Positions 26,984 through 36,090 of a DNA stretch of 64,000 nucleotides are shown piece after piece; position 1 is the stretch's first letter, and each line of letters begins with the position of its first letter. The notes beneath the pieces are model-generated. The model was given only the letters and a program-made list of their open reading frames with translations. It was not told the DNA's origin and did no database searches. The stretch comes from Atribacter laminatus (GTDB lineage Bacteria > Atribacterota > Atribacteria > Atribacterales > Atribacteraceae). Location of the stretch: NCBI RefSeq assembly GCF_015775515.1, contig NZ_CP065383.1, positions 1,798,001 to 1,862,000 of the forward strand, written 5' to 3'. The translations under genes and the position numbers were made by a program.

Positions 26984-27968
26984 AAGTAACTCAATTAAAG
27001 GATTATCCAAAGGTACTTCAAATTATCTTTATTTGTGCTCGCTAAAATAGCCTTGGTTAAAGAAAAAGAAAGTAGAAATCATCAAAATAGAGATTGCTCC
27101 GTCGTCCAACCAAAAATCGATTGGACTCCTCGTGGTGACGAATTTAGAAAGGGCATGATAAATCAAGCCCCTACAGAAAAATTTAAAATGTTGAGACAAA
27201 AGTTATTGCATCCGATTAACGTAGCGACCTGCCATGGCATGTCGAATCTTGGGTTTCATCCTCATCCTGACCTTCTCCCATCAAGGGAGAAGGAACTCTG
27301 ATTCGTCATTGCGAGGAACGGAGTGACGTGGCAATCTCTTGAGCTTAATCTTTTTTATTCTTCTCCCTTTGGATAATGGGAGAAGGTTTGGGATTCGATT
27401 GGTTTCCAAAAACTCAAATCCCCCTTACCCCCTTTTCTAAAGGTGAAGATTGAATCTTATCTTGAAAACCCATTTGCGGGCATGATAAATCAAGCCCCTA
27501 CAAAAGAATATTTTTATGTAGGGGCGACAATTCATTGCGCCCGTTCTTTATTTAATGTAGCGACATGCCATGGCATGTCGAATCTTGGGTTTTCTTCCTC
27601 ATATTGTTTAATTAATTGATATAAAGGTTTATCTTGTAAATGCAGGAATAAGTGAAAAGTGATTAAATAAGAATGAAAAAGGCACACCCCCCTTAAATCC
27701 CCCCTCAATGGGGGAATAAACTCAACAATTCCTCTCCTTGGAGGGGTGCCGCTTTAAGGCGGGGAGGGTGTTTTTTTCTTTTTACTTGTTATCCTGAGAT
27801 CAGATAAAGAAAAATGAATAAAAGATGAGATTCTCACGTCGTCCGGTATAAAAAACACCGGACTCCTCAGAATGACAAAAAGAAATCCTCCCTCATTCCC
27901 CCTTTCCCTTACTTGTGGCATAATATAATTTTGTGCAAGGTAGCAATTTATATAGTGTGAGGTGTTTC
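26984..27968. repeat. Large intergenic repeat cluster with two composite elements (both reverse)
   Basis: No credible gene in 985 bp. It holds reverse composite elements at about 27151-27257 (palindrome 27225-27244, one mismatch) and 27460-27594 (perfect palindrome 27561-27580). It also has a CCTCATCCT/TTCTCCC/GGGAGAAGG copy (27254-27297), a 'GTCATTGCGAGG ... GACGTGGCAATCTC' copy (27303-27339), a C-rich hairpin block ending in GGGAGGGTGT plus a T run (27680-27776), and a 'GAGATTCTCACGTCG ... CTCAGAATGAC' copy (27826-27876). Confidence 0.75.
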
Positions 27969-30041
27969 ATGAGGGCTCCAGAATATGCAGTTGGAAAAAT
28001 CACCGTTGGACAGTTGGTCGATTTGATGGCAAAAAATTTAGGAGAAAGAGATGCTTTAGTCTATCACTCTACCGGCATTCGATTAACTTATCAGCAGTTT
28101 AAAGAAAGATGCGATCAAGTTGCCAAAGGGTTCATGGCGTTAGGCCTTAAGAAAGGATCCAATATTGCCATCTGGGCAAATAATGCAGTTGAATGGGTAT
28201 TGACTCAGTTTGGGAGTGCCAAGATGGGAGGAATTTTAGTAACAGTCAATACGCAATATCGATCCTTTGAGCTGGAATATCTCTTGAAACAATCAGATTC
28301 ATCGACATTGGTTTTGGTTGATGGAGTCCACCAACCGAGAGATTATTTTGATATGGTTTATCAGCTTTGTCCAGAATTGAAAACTTGTCAACCAGGCCAG
28401 TTAAAATCGGAAAAATTTCCATTTTTAAAAAATGTTATTGTCATTGGAGAAGAACGAATGCCGGGAATGTTCCGGTTTGATGATTTATATGAGTTATCGC
28501 GACAAATATCGGATGAGGAATTTCAGAAGAGACAGGCAGAAATTACCCCAGATGATGTAGTGAATATGCAATATACTTCAGGGACGACTGGATTCCCCAA
28601 GGGAGTTATGCTGACCCATACCAACGTCATTGGTAATGCCAAAAGTCAAGCAGATTGTCTCAATTTTACTCCAGAAGACAAGCTTTGCATTACTGTACCC
28701 TTTTTTCATTGCTTTGGATGTGTCATGGGAACTATGTTGTGTGTCTCCTCGGGAGCAACTATGGTTCCAGTGGAAAGTTTTCGAGCTCGAAGGGTTTTGG
28801 AAGCCATTCAAGATGTTCAATGTACAGCAGTTCATGGCGTTCCTACTATGTTTATTGCTGAATTGGAAGAAATGAAAAAAACCAAATTCGATCTTACTTC
28901 ATTGAGAACTGGAATCATGGCCGGGTCACCCTGTCCAACCGAGGTTATGAAAGCAGTCGTTGAAGAAATGAATATGAGAGAAATCTGCATTACTTATGGT
29001 TTAACTGAATCTTCACCAGGAATTACTATGACTCGTACAACCGACCCCTTGGAATTAAGGGTGAGTACAGTAGGTCGACTGCTTCCCGGAGTCGAAGTGA
29101 AGCTCATTGATCCTATTACCGGTGAAAAGGTAGGGCTTAATCAACCTGGGGAACTCTGTACTCGAGGGTATCACGTCATGAAGGGTTATTACAATATGCC
29201 TGAGGAGACTCAAAAAGTTATCGAACCTGATGGATGGCTTCATTCCGGCGATATCGCTACAGTCGATGAAAATGGATATTATCGAATAACCGGTCGTTTA
29301 AAGGATATGATTATTCGAGGTGGTGAAAATATTTATCCCCGAGAAATTGAGGAGTATCTCTACCTCCACCCAAAAGTTAAAGATGTCCAAGTTGTTGGAG
29401 TCCCCAGCCGCTATTATGGCGAAGAAGTGGTGGCTTTTGTCCAATTAAAACCTGGCGAAGAATTGACTGAAATAGAAGCTAAGGATTTTTGTTGGGATCG
29501 CATATCAAGGTATAAGATCCCTTCCTATTTCTTTTTTGTTGAAAATTTTCCAACCACAGCCAGTGGAAAAATTCAAAAGTTTAAGCTTCGTCAACAAGCC
29601 GTAAAGTTGTTAGGTTTAGAAGAGGAACGAGAAATAAAATTTCTCACCAAAAAGAATATCGAACTCGATATTAACGGAAAAGACTGGCAACGCATTCGAA
29701 CCTTTATGGAAAAAGAAATATTGCCGGTTGGAGTAGATATTGAGGTATTGGATCGTGCAAACTTAGCGCTCCAAGAATTTTATCAAAAAGTTACTGAGTT
29801 ACATTTAGCAAAAGCCAATATTGAAGTTATGTTAATAATAGATAAAAATTCCTTGGACGTCGGCATTCGATACGAAGGAGAGCTTCTGGAATTTCCCTTG
29901 GAGAAGCCTTCAGAAAATCAACCTTCTTTATTATCGGGTTACTTTATTCGGCAGCTTACTGATAGATTACGAGAAGAAAGACGAGCTGGTTCAGCCCGTA
30001 TTCATTTTTATTTCATTCGCCGACAACATCAGGAGACATAA
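27969..30041 (+). CDS. Acyl-CoA synthetase (AMP-forming) with C-terminal GHKL-like extension
   Basis: 690 residues from ATG 27969 (GAGGTG 5 nt upstream; the frame is open to 27933). Residues 1 to about 550 are a complete fatty-acyl-CoA ligase: P-loop YTSGTTGFPKGVML, ITYGLTESSP, and GWLHSGDIATVDENGYYRITGR with the terminal Lys in TTASGKIQKFKLR. The remaining 140 residues are extra. They resemble a degraded SpoIIAB/GHKL ATPase domain (helix LALQEFYQKVTEL; strands IEVMLIID and LDVGIRYEG; helix SGYFIRQLTDRL), but lack the ATP-binding Asn and glycine loops. The first part activates fatty acids as acyl-CoA; the extension may be regulatory. The gene is flanked by repeats. Confidence 0.92.
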   Translation: MRAPEYAVGKITVGQLVDLMAKNLGERDALVYHSTGIRLTYQQFKERCDQVAKGFMALGLKKGSNIAIWANNAVEWVLTQFGSAKMGGILVTVNTQYRSFELEYLLKQSDSSTLVLVDGVHQPRDYFDMVYQLCPELKTCQPGQLKSEKFPFLKNVIVIGEERMPGMFRFDDLYELSRQISDEEFQKRQAEITPDDVVNMQYTSGTTGFPKGVMLTHTNVIGNAKSQADCLNFTPEDKLCITVPFFHCFGCVMGTMLCVSSGATMVPVESFRARRVLEAIQDVQCTAVHGVPTMFIAELEEMKKTKFDLTSLRTGIMAGSPCPTEVMKAVVEEMNMREICITYGLTESSPGITMTRTTDPLELRVSTVGRLLPGVEVKLIDPITGEKVGLNQPGELCTRGYHVMKGYYNMPEETQKVIEPDGWLHSGDIATVDENGYYRITGRLKDMIIRGGENIYPREIEEYLYLHPKVKDVQVVGVPSRYYGEEVVAFVQLKPGEELTEIEAKDFCWDRISRYKIPSYFFFVENFPTTASGKIQKFKLRQQAVKLLGLEEEREIKFLTKKNIELDINGKDWQRIRTFMEKEILPVGVDIEVLDRANLALQEFYQKVTELHLAKANIEVMLIIDKNSLDVGIRYEGELLEFPLEKPSENQPSLLSGYFIRQLTDRLREERRAGSARIHFYFIRRQHQET

Positions 30042-30051
30042 AATGTTCCTA

Positions 30052-31035
30052 TCATTCTGTTGGTTTTCTTTGTTCGGACATATTTTTCTCGATTCCCATT
30101 TCTTGAGTAGCTTTTTTAAGAACTGCTGCTGATGATCGAAAGGCAGCTTGTTCTTTCTCGTTCATATTTAATTCGATGATTTTTAAAATTCCTTCTCGGC
30201 CTAAAACGACCGGCATCGATAAACACACATCAGTTACTCCTAAATAGCCTTCTATCAAAGTGCTCACCGGGAGGATTCGACCCGAATCGTTAAATATGGC
30301 TTCGATCAACGTGCTGGTTGCCAGAGCGATAGCGTGGTTGGTATATCCTTTGTGTCGGTAAACCAACATTCCTCCGTCTTTGGCTTCTTCAAAAACTTCG
30401 GTAAGATTTTTCAGCGGGCAGGTTTTTCGACAGACGGGTAAAGAATGCTCCATTCCCATTCCACCAAAATCAGCAAGGCTCAGAACCGGGAATTCACTAT
30501 CACCGTGCTCACCTAAAATGTAAGCATGAATGTCCTCGGAGTGGATGCCACTATAAAGTCCAAGTAAAGAACGGAAACGGCCACTATCGATCAAAGTGCC
30601 GGTTCCCATGACTCGGGAAGGAGGAAAATTCGATAAACGTATGGTGTAATAGGTCATAATATCTACCGGATTAGTTATAATAATGAAAATTGCTTCAGGG
30701 CTGAGTTGGGAAAGTTGAGGAATGAGATTTCGGAAAAGAGCAGCGTTACCAACCCCCAAATCTAAACGGTTTTTCATGTTAGTCATAGGAACTGATGCTG
30801 AAACGACAATGATATCCGAATGACTGGTTGCTTCAATCGGTCCGGCATAGATTTCAATAGGATGGGCAAAGGAGCTGGCATGAATAAGGTCATAAGCTTC
30901 TCCTTGGGCTCGATGGTTGTTTTCACCGACTAAAACCAATTCTTGTGCTAAGCCCTTCATGAGAATGGTTAATGCCAGCGTTGATCCGACCCTTCCAACT
31001 CCAACCAGAGAAATTTTTTGTTTTTTTTGGTTCAT
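30052..31035 (-). CDS. Divergent lactate/malate dehydrogenase family protein
   Basis: 327 residues. NAD-binding GVGRVGSTLA (12-21), ITNPVDIMTY, catalytic His in GEHGDSEFP, and the Asp/Arg pair in TLIDSGRFR place it in the L-LDH/MDH family. Two key positions differ. The residue that chooses between lactate (Gln102) and malate (Arg102) is Met84 here, in a rebuilt loop ASVPMTNMKNR (Arg90, equal to Arg109, is kept). The Asp that contacts the NAD ribose is Gly37 (VLVGEN). It is likely an NAD(P)-dependent 2-hydroxyacid dehydrogenase of unclear substrate. It converges with the ligase gene, 10 nt apart. Confidence 0.9.
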   Translation of the reverse strand: MNQKKQKISLVGVGRVGSTLALTILMKGLAQELVLVGENNHRAQGEAYDLIHASSFAHPIEIYAGPIEATSHSDIIVVSASVPMTNMKNRLDLGVGNAALFRNLIPQLSQLSPEAIFIIITNPVDIMTYYTIRLSNFPPSRVMGTGTLIDSGRFRSLLGLYSGIHSEDIHAYILGEHGDSEFPVLSLADFGGMGMEHSLPVCRKTCPLKNLTEVFEEAKDGGMLVYRHKGYTNHAIALATSTLIEAIFNDSGRILPVSTLIEGYLGVTDVCLSMPVVLGREGILKIIELNMNEKEQAAFRSSAAVLKKATQEMGIEKNMSEQRKPTE

Positions 31036-31399
31036 GAGTCACTCTCCTATCTTTAGCAATAGTGATGAATAATCATTTTACCCTCATCCTGACTTTCTTC
31101 CATCAAGGGAAAAGGAATTATATTGATACATCATCCCGAGCTCTCAGTACGTTAGAGCGAGAGAGTCTATCTTTCAAACAAAGAGCTGATGACAAAAAGA
31201 AATTATTTTTGTATTCTATTCATGTAAAATACTAATATAGGAGTACTCTTTTTGGTAGCGGAAGAGAAAAATGATATTATTTAATAAAATGCATTTTCCA
31301 TATATTTAGATCTTGATTGTTTGAGATTGCTGATAAAGTATACCATTTCTTAGGTTTATCGTTCTGCCAGGTTAATTGGGAAGGTGAGGTGGCAATAAG
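31036..31399. other. Intergenic gap with one short repeat
   Basis: The 364-bp gap holds one diverged copy of the CCTCATCCTGAC/TTCTTCCATCAAGGGAAAAGG repeat (about 31081-31116), then a short imperfect hairpin around CTCTCAGTACGTTAGAGCGAGAG (31152-31174). The rest is AT-rich leader of the TspO gene. No gene is seen. Confidence 0.5.
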
Positions 31400-31939
31400 A
31401 TGAGGCTGTATCGGATTGAACAAATCCAAAGTATAAAGAATTTTGAAAATCAAAGAAAAACAACTGAATTCCAAGTTTGGAAACTCCTAATCAGTATTGC
31501 CATCTGTCTAGGAGTGGTTTATGTTGCAGGTAGGTATGCAGCTGAATCTATTTCAACCTGGTATGAAACTTTAAGAAAACCCTCCTTTATTACTATTCCT
31601 ATAGAGTTAGTTGGTCTAATCTTGATCGTTCTCTTTGCGATTATGGGAATTGCCCTTTACCTTATTTGGAGAAAAAGTAAAATTGATTCAAGTGTTACAT
31701 CTGCTCAAATTATTTTTTTTGTTCAACTTTCTTTGAGTTTTCTCTGGATTTATGTTTTCTTTGGCTTAAAGTACCCCTTGGGTGGAATTTTTATAATAAT
31801 TCTTCTCTGGATTTTTGTTCTCTTAACCTCCATTAAGTTTTTTCTAGTCGATCGACTTGCTGGATATCTCATGATACCTTATTTAATATGGGTAAGCTTT
31901 GCCAGTGTGTTAAATGCGTTTATTATTCGATTAAATTAG
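31400..31939 (+). CDS. TspO/MBR family membrane protein
   Basis: 179 residues with five membrane helices. Family markers: WYETLRKPSF after the first helix, the QLSLSFLWIYVFFGL stretch (Trp/Phe-rich helix 3), and a final PYLIWVSFASVLNAFIIRLN. An N-terminal extension of about 25 residues precedes the first helix. TspO proteins bind porphyrins and steroids and take part in tetrapyrrole handling or stress. The next gene on the same strand, 158 nt away, belongs to the URO-D family, so a tetrapyrrole/corrinoid link is possible, but the spacing leaves co-transcription open. Confidence 0.9.
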   Translation: MRLYRIEQIQSIKNFENQRKTTEFQVWKLLISIAICLGVVYVAGRYAAESISTWYETLRKPSFITIPIELVGLILIVLFAIMGIALYLIWRKSKIDSSVTSAQIIFFVQLSLSFLWIYVFFGLKYPLGGIFIIILLWIFVLLTSIKFFLVDRLAGYLMIPYLIWVSFASVLNAFIIRLN

Positions 31940-32097
31940 TAGGATCTTCAAAATGCTTCTTGATTCTTCAATTAAAAATGGTCAGATTTGGCATCTCACA
32001 GGTTACTTTTAATGGCGTTTTGATATACCTTATTGGTAAAAATAGCATGAATATTAAATTTGCATTAGCATGAAAAGGTTTTAGAAAGGGGGGAATT

Positions 32098-33231
32098 ATG
32101 AAACTTAGCCCAAGAGAAAGGATTATTAGAGTTTTAAAGCACCAGGGGAATTTAGATCGTATTCCTTGGAGTCTCCATTTCGGAGCCAGTTCGGCTTTTA
32201 CTCCTGGTTCCTATAAAAAGTTTAGTGAATATACCAAGATATCCGATGTCAACGACTACTATCAATTAGAGGTCAGAGTAGCTCACTCTGATGAAGAAGA
32301 ACCACATTTCCATACTTCATCTTCAAATTTAGGTTTGAGAATGCTCTCTAATGGAGTTAAAGAAGACTATTTTGATCCTTCTCTCCCTCAAGGAACATCA
32401 TTGACCCCATGGGGGGTTGGATTGATAGAATGGCCGGATAACCCCGGTTCAGAACAAATGGTTCACCCCTTAGCCAATAAGAATAATTTGAAATCAATCG
32501 AAGAATATCCGATACCGGGAATAGATCAGAATAGCTTTTCCATTGTTCAGAGAAGAGTCCAAGAGATAATGTCGAAGGGGTATATTTCATCAGCTTATTG
32601 TGGGAGTCTTTATGAATGGTCTCATTGGCTTCGGGGGATGGAGACTTTTATGATTGATCTGATGACTCGACCAGATTTTGCCCAGACGCTTTTGCGAAAA
32701 GTTGCTGAATTCACCGACAAATTCGCCCGTGCTCATGCAGAAGCTGGGGTTGAGATCCTTTGTTTTTATGATGATTATGGAATGCAAAGTTGCCTACAGA
32801 TTAATCCCTCATTGTGGAGAAAGTTTATAAAGCCGGAATGGGAAAGAATTATTAGAGGCTTGCATTCAGATTATCCTGATCGGTACTTTTTCCTTCATTC
32901 CTGTGGGAATATCGAACAAATCATTCCTGACCTAATTCAGGTTGGGTTTGATATTCTTCATCCAATTCAACCAGAGTGCCAGAATTCAGAAAGAATTATC
33001 CGTCAATACGGAGATCGTATTAGTTTTTGGGGAACGATTAGCGTTCAGAATACTCTTCCTTTTGGGACCATAGATGATGTTGAAAAAGAAGTAAAATCTC
33101 GTATGGACTTGGCTCGATTAATTCCTTCTTTAATTGTTGCACCCTCCAATACTTTAGGTCAAGAAATTCCCGTACAAAATATTATTGCTTATATTAAAGC
33201 CTGTCAGAAGTATTGCCATATTAAGTGTTAA
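32098..33231 (+). CDS. Uroporphyrinogen decarboxylase (URO-D) family protein, probable methyltransferase type
   Basis: 377 residues. The N-terminus LSPRERIIRVLKHQGNLDRIPW and the HxCG motif in FFLHSCGNIEQIIPDLIQVGFDILHPIQPEC match the URO-D superfamily branch that includes MtaA/MtbA-like zinc methyltransferases. It is less like true haem-pathway HemE, whose active-site Arg/Asp start pattern is not seen. Likely reaction: methyl transfer to or from a corrinoid or a thiol. GGGGGG sits just before the ATG, a strong site. The neighbouring TspO gene and the MetH-activation-like protein at 11145 are the only other corrinoid/tetrapyrrole hints in the window. Substrate unknown. Confidence 0.85.
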   Translation: MKLSPRERIIRVLKHQGNLDRIPWSLHFGASSAFTPGSYKKFSEYTKISDVNDYYQLEVRVAHSDEEEPHFHTSSSNLGLRMLSNGVKEDYFDPSLPQGTSLTPWGVGLIEWPDNPGSEQMVHPLANKNNLKSIEEYPIPGIDQNSFSIVQRRVQEIMSKGYISSAYCGSLYEWSHWLRGMETFMIDLMTRPDFAQTLLRKVAEFTDKFARAHAEAGVEILCFYDDYGMQSCLQINPSLWRKFIKPEWERIIRGLHSDYPDRYFFLHSCGNIEQIIPDLIQVGFDILHPIQPECQNSERIIRQYGDRISFWGTISVQNTLPFGTIDDVEKEVKSRMDLARLIPSLIVAPSNTLGQEIPVQNIIAYIKACQKYCHIKC

Positions 33232-33277
33232 AATTGAGGAAAATAGCCTTACCGGTTGGTGGAACCAATTAAGGATG

Positions 33278-33406
33278 AAAATCCAATATTCGACATGCCA
33301 TTGCATGTCGCTACATTAATTAAAGAATGGGTACAATACATTATGCCCCTCCAATTTTATATTCTTTTGTAGGGGCTTGATTTATCAAGCCCGTGAGTTT
33401 TCAGGA
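33278..33406 (+). repeat. Composite three-hairpin repeat (forward copy)
   Basis: The element shows the 20-bp palindrome with one mismatch (33291-33310), a diverged GGGTACAATACATTATGCCCC-like second arm, and the strong GGGGCTTGATTTATCAAGCCC hairpin (about 33372-33392), ending at GTTTTCAGG. It fills the gap before the SDR gene. Confidence 0.8.
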
Positions 33407-33496
33407 AAGATGTAAATAAATTATTTTCAATTAAAATCCTAAAAAAAGCATAATTTCTGTAAATGAATCATTAGAAATAAAAAAGGAGAGAAGAAC

Positions 33497-34291
33497 ATGG
33501 ATATGCAACTTAAAAACAAAATTGCTTGCATTACCGGAGGAAGTGTTGGTATTGGTCTGGCAATTGCAAAAGAACTGGCAAGAGAAGGAACCCACTTGGC
33601 AATTTGTGCTCGTGATGAGGAACGACTCCAAGAAGTAGCCCATGAAATACGAAATGAATTTAGGGTTAAGGTGTTGGGAGTAAAAGCCGATGTATCCAAG
33701 ATGAAAGATATTCAAAAATTTGCCACCGAGATCGAGAAATACTTTGGCGGTGTGGATATTTTAGTAAACAATGCTGGGACCGGCAGTGCGGAAAAAATTA
33801 TGACTGCAACCGACGAAAAATGGTATTCTTATTGGGATTTACATGTCATGGCAGCAATACGTACTGCCCGTTTGTTGGTTCCCTTTATGAAAAAACGTGG
33901 AGGAGGAGCCATTGTTAATATTGCATCAGTTTGTGCGAAACAACCATTGGATTATGAACCAATTTATAATACGACAAAAGCAGCCTTGGTAATGCTTACA
34001 AAATGCCTGGCGAATGAGTTGGTTCATGATAACATCCATGTCAATGCAATTTGTCCGGGTCTCATTATCACTCCAGATTGGAAAAAAACGGCTACCATTT
34101 TAGGAAAGGATTTAGGAATCACCCCTGATGAATATCTTGATCGAATTGCGAAGGACTTAGCACCGATTTCCAGATTTGCTACTCCTGAAGAGTTAGCAAA
34201 GTTTATCGTTTTTATTTGCTCACCTCTCGCTGCTTATTGTATTGGTTCGTCTTATTATTTTGATGGAGGTTTTATCAAATCAATCCTGTAA
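33497..34291 (+). CDS. Short-chain dehydrogenase/reductase (SDR)
   Basis: 264 residues, a classical SDR. Cofactor motif TGGSVGIG (13-20), NNAG (91-94), catalytic Ser144, Tyr157 and Lys161 (YxxxK), and the C-terminal FDGG. Arg39 after the second beta-strand (CARDEER) suggests NADP(H) preference. Overall resemblance is to 3-oxoacyl-ACP reductase/glucose-dehydrogenase-like members, but substrate cannot be read. AAAGGAG lies 9-10 nt before ATG 33497. The gene stands alone between two repeat clusters. Confidence 0.92.
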   Translation: MDMQLKNKIACITGGSVGIGLAIAKELAREGTHLAICARDEERLQEVAHEIRNEFRVKVLGVKADVSKMKDIQKFATEIEKYFGGVDILVNNAGTGSAEKIMTATDEKWYSYWDLHVMAAIRTARLLVPFMKKRGGGAIVNIASVCAKQPLDYEPIYNTTKAALVMLTKCLANELVHDNIHVNAICPGLIITPDWKKTATILGKDLGITPDEYLDRIAKDLAPISRFATPEELAKFIVFICSPLAAYCIGSSYYFDGGFIKSIL

Positions 34292-34721
34292 CCTCTATCA
34301 AATTAATTGTGCCTTTCATCAGTCATTCTAAACGGTACTTTCCTGCGTGAGGATCTCATCTGACACCGAAGATGTCATCCTGAGGCTTCGTATTGAGAAG
34401 CTGTGAGGATCTCATCTTTTATTTTTCTGTTAATAAAAATTTTAAATGATGAGATTGCCACGTCACTTCGTTCCTCGCAATGACGGGGAGGGCGGATGAG
34501 ATTGCCACGTCACTTCGTTCCTCGCAATGACGGGGAGGGCGGATGAGATTGCCACGTCACAGGCTTGGATGGTTTTTCCAAGCGCACATTATAAATGCAA
34601 ATTTTTATATCTCACGCCGTAGGCTGTTTTTCCTCGTAATGACGGTTTTAGATAGGTGTTTTCATTATCGTCTGATGCCGTTGTGTGGTATGAGGGTGTA
34701 TTATGATACTGGAGAAAAATA
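34292..34721. repeat. Intergenic repeat cluster including 47-bp tandem repeat
   Basis: The gap holds inverted 'GTGAGGATCTCATC' pieces (34350-34418) and then a 47-bp unit (starting GATGAGATTGCCACGTCACT) repeated 2.4 times without any change at 34448-34560. A hairpin CTTGGA-N7-TCCAAG follows (34564-34582). The remaining part before the photolyase is a degenerate CGTAATGACGG repeat end. No gene. Confidence 0.8.
34448..34560 (+). repeat. 47-bp tandem repeat, 2.4 copies
   Basis: The unit beginning GATGAGATTGCCACGTCACT occurs at 34448-34494 and 34495-34541 without change, and its first 19 bases again at 34542-34560. The unit equals one copy of a dispersed repeat found singly in other gaps. Confidence 0.9.
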
Positions 34722-36089
34722 ATGAATCCAAAGCGAGTTCGCGTACTTCAAAATGGTCCAGATCAAAAAGGTCCAATCATTTATTGGATGTCCCGTGATC
34801 AGAGAGCTGAAGACAATTGGGCTCTTATCTATGGTTTTAATCAATCAGTCCGGAAAAAGGTTCCATTTGGAGTAGTCTTCTGCTTGGTTAATGATTTTCT
34901 CGGTGCAACTCGACGTCAATATGATTTTATGTTGAAAGGTTTACGGCGGGTGAGTGAAAAGCTCTTGGAATATGAAATCCCTTTTTTTCTTCTCAGAGGG
35001 GATCCAAGTTTGGAACTGCCAGATTTTATCAAAAATAATCAAGCTTCTTTATTGATTACCGACTTTGACCCGCTTCGAGAAAAAAGAAAATGGAAAGCTC
35101 AATTTATGGAGAAATCTCCTATTGAAATTCACGAAGTTGATACTCATAATATAGTACCAGCGTGGATTGCTTCTTCCAAACAAGAATACGGAGCCTATAC
35201 GATTCGACCGAAAATAGCTCGATTATTACCTGAATTTCTTGATGAATATCCACTGATGCAAATGAATTCTTTACACCAATCGTGGCAAAAAAATTCAATC
35301 AATTGGGACGATTTGTATGGTAACTGTTCAGGAGACTCATCCATTCCTCCAGTAACCCAATTTATTTCCGGATCAAAAAGCGCTTTGCAACAGCTCCAGC
35401 AATTTATTGGAGAAAAACTGGAATCGTACGACACTCAGCGCAATGATCCTAACGCTGATGCTCAGTCGCATCTTTCATCCTTTCTCCATTTTGGTCAAAT
35501 TTCTGCACAAAGAATTGCTTTGGAAGTTCAAAAAGCATCGGTTGCAAAGAATAAAAAGGCTGCCTTCTTAGAAGAAGTTATTATTAGACGAGAACTTTCA
35601 GATAATTATTGCTGGTATAATCTCAACTATGATAAATTTAATGGTTTTCCATCCTGGGCGCAGAAAACTCTCAACCAACATCGTAAAGATCAGAGAGAGT
35701 ATCGATATTCATTAGAAGAATTTGAAAAGGGTCAAACTCACGATCAACTCTGGAATGCTGCTCAAAAAGAAATGGTTTATACAGGAAAGATGCATGGATA
35801 TATGAGGATGTACTGGGCGAAGAAAATCTTAGAATGGTCGGAAACTCCAGAAATAGCTCTGCAGAATGCTATTTATTTAAATGACCGATTTGAGTTGGAT
35901 GGTAGAGATCCAAATGGATACACTGGAATTGCTTGGAGCATTGGAGGCGTGCATGATCGTGCCTGGGGCGAAAGGCCGGTGTTTGGAAAAATCCGATACA
36001 TGAGCTATCGGGGGAGTCGCTCTAAGTTTGATGTTGATCAATACATCTCTCAATATAAAAATTGGGAAGAGTCAGAGAGGAAAGATTGA
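34722..36089 (+). CDS. phr: Class II CPD photolyase
   Basis: 455 residues. It closely follows class II photolyases such as the Methanosarcina enzyme: start NPKRVRVLQNGPDQKGPIIYW, SRDQRAEDNWAL, VTDF-like TDFDPLREKRKW, then FAD-binding and lesion-binding blocks AFLEEVIIRRELSDNYCWYN, the tail DGRDPNGYTGIAWSIGGVHDRAWGERPVFGKIRYMS. Conserved Trp chain residues appear to be kept. It repairs cyclobutane pyrimidine dimers using light. GGAGAAAAATA precedes the ATG. It is followed after 1 nt by a DUF523/DUF1722 gene, the pairing also seen in E. coli (ybgA-phrB). A light-dependent enzyme in a probable anaerobe is noteworthy. Confidence 0.97.
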   Translation: MNPKRVRVLQNGPDQKGPIIYWMSRDQRAEDNWALIYGFNQSVRKKVPFGVVFCLVNDFLGATRRQYDFMLKGLRRVSEKLLEYEIPFFLLRGDPSLELPDFIKNNQASLLITDFDPLREKRKWKAQFMEKSPIEIHEVDTHNIVPAWIASSKQEYGAYTIRPKIARLLPEFLDEYPLMQMNSLHQSWQKNSINWDDLYGNCSGDSSIPPVTQFISGSKSALQQLQQFIGEKLESYDTQRNDPNADAQSHLSSFLHFGQISAQRIALEVQKASVAKNKKAAFLEEVIIRRELSDNYCWYNLNYDKFNGFPSWAQKTLNQHRKDQREYRYSLEEFEKGQTHDQLWNAAQKEMVYTGKMHGYMRMYWAKKILEWSETPEIALQNAIYLNDRFELDGRDPNGYTGIAWSIGGVHDRAWGERPVFGKIRYMSYRGSRSKFDVDQYISQYKNWEESERKD

Positions 36090-36090
36090 G

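Noticed and set aside
26984-27968. Repeat-dense gap considered as a CRISPR array
   Set aside because: Repeats are palindromic, of several families, in both orientations and without regular spacers; no cas gene is near.
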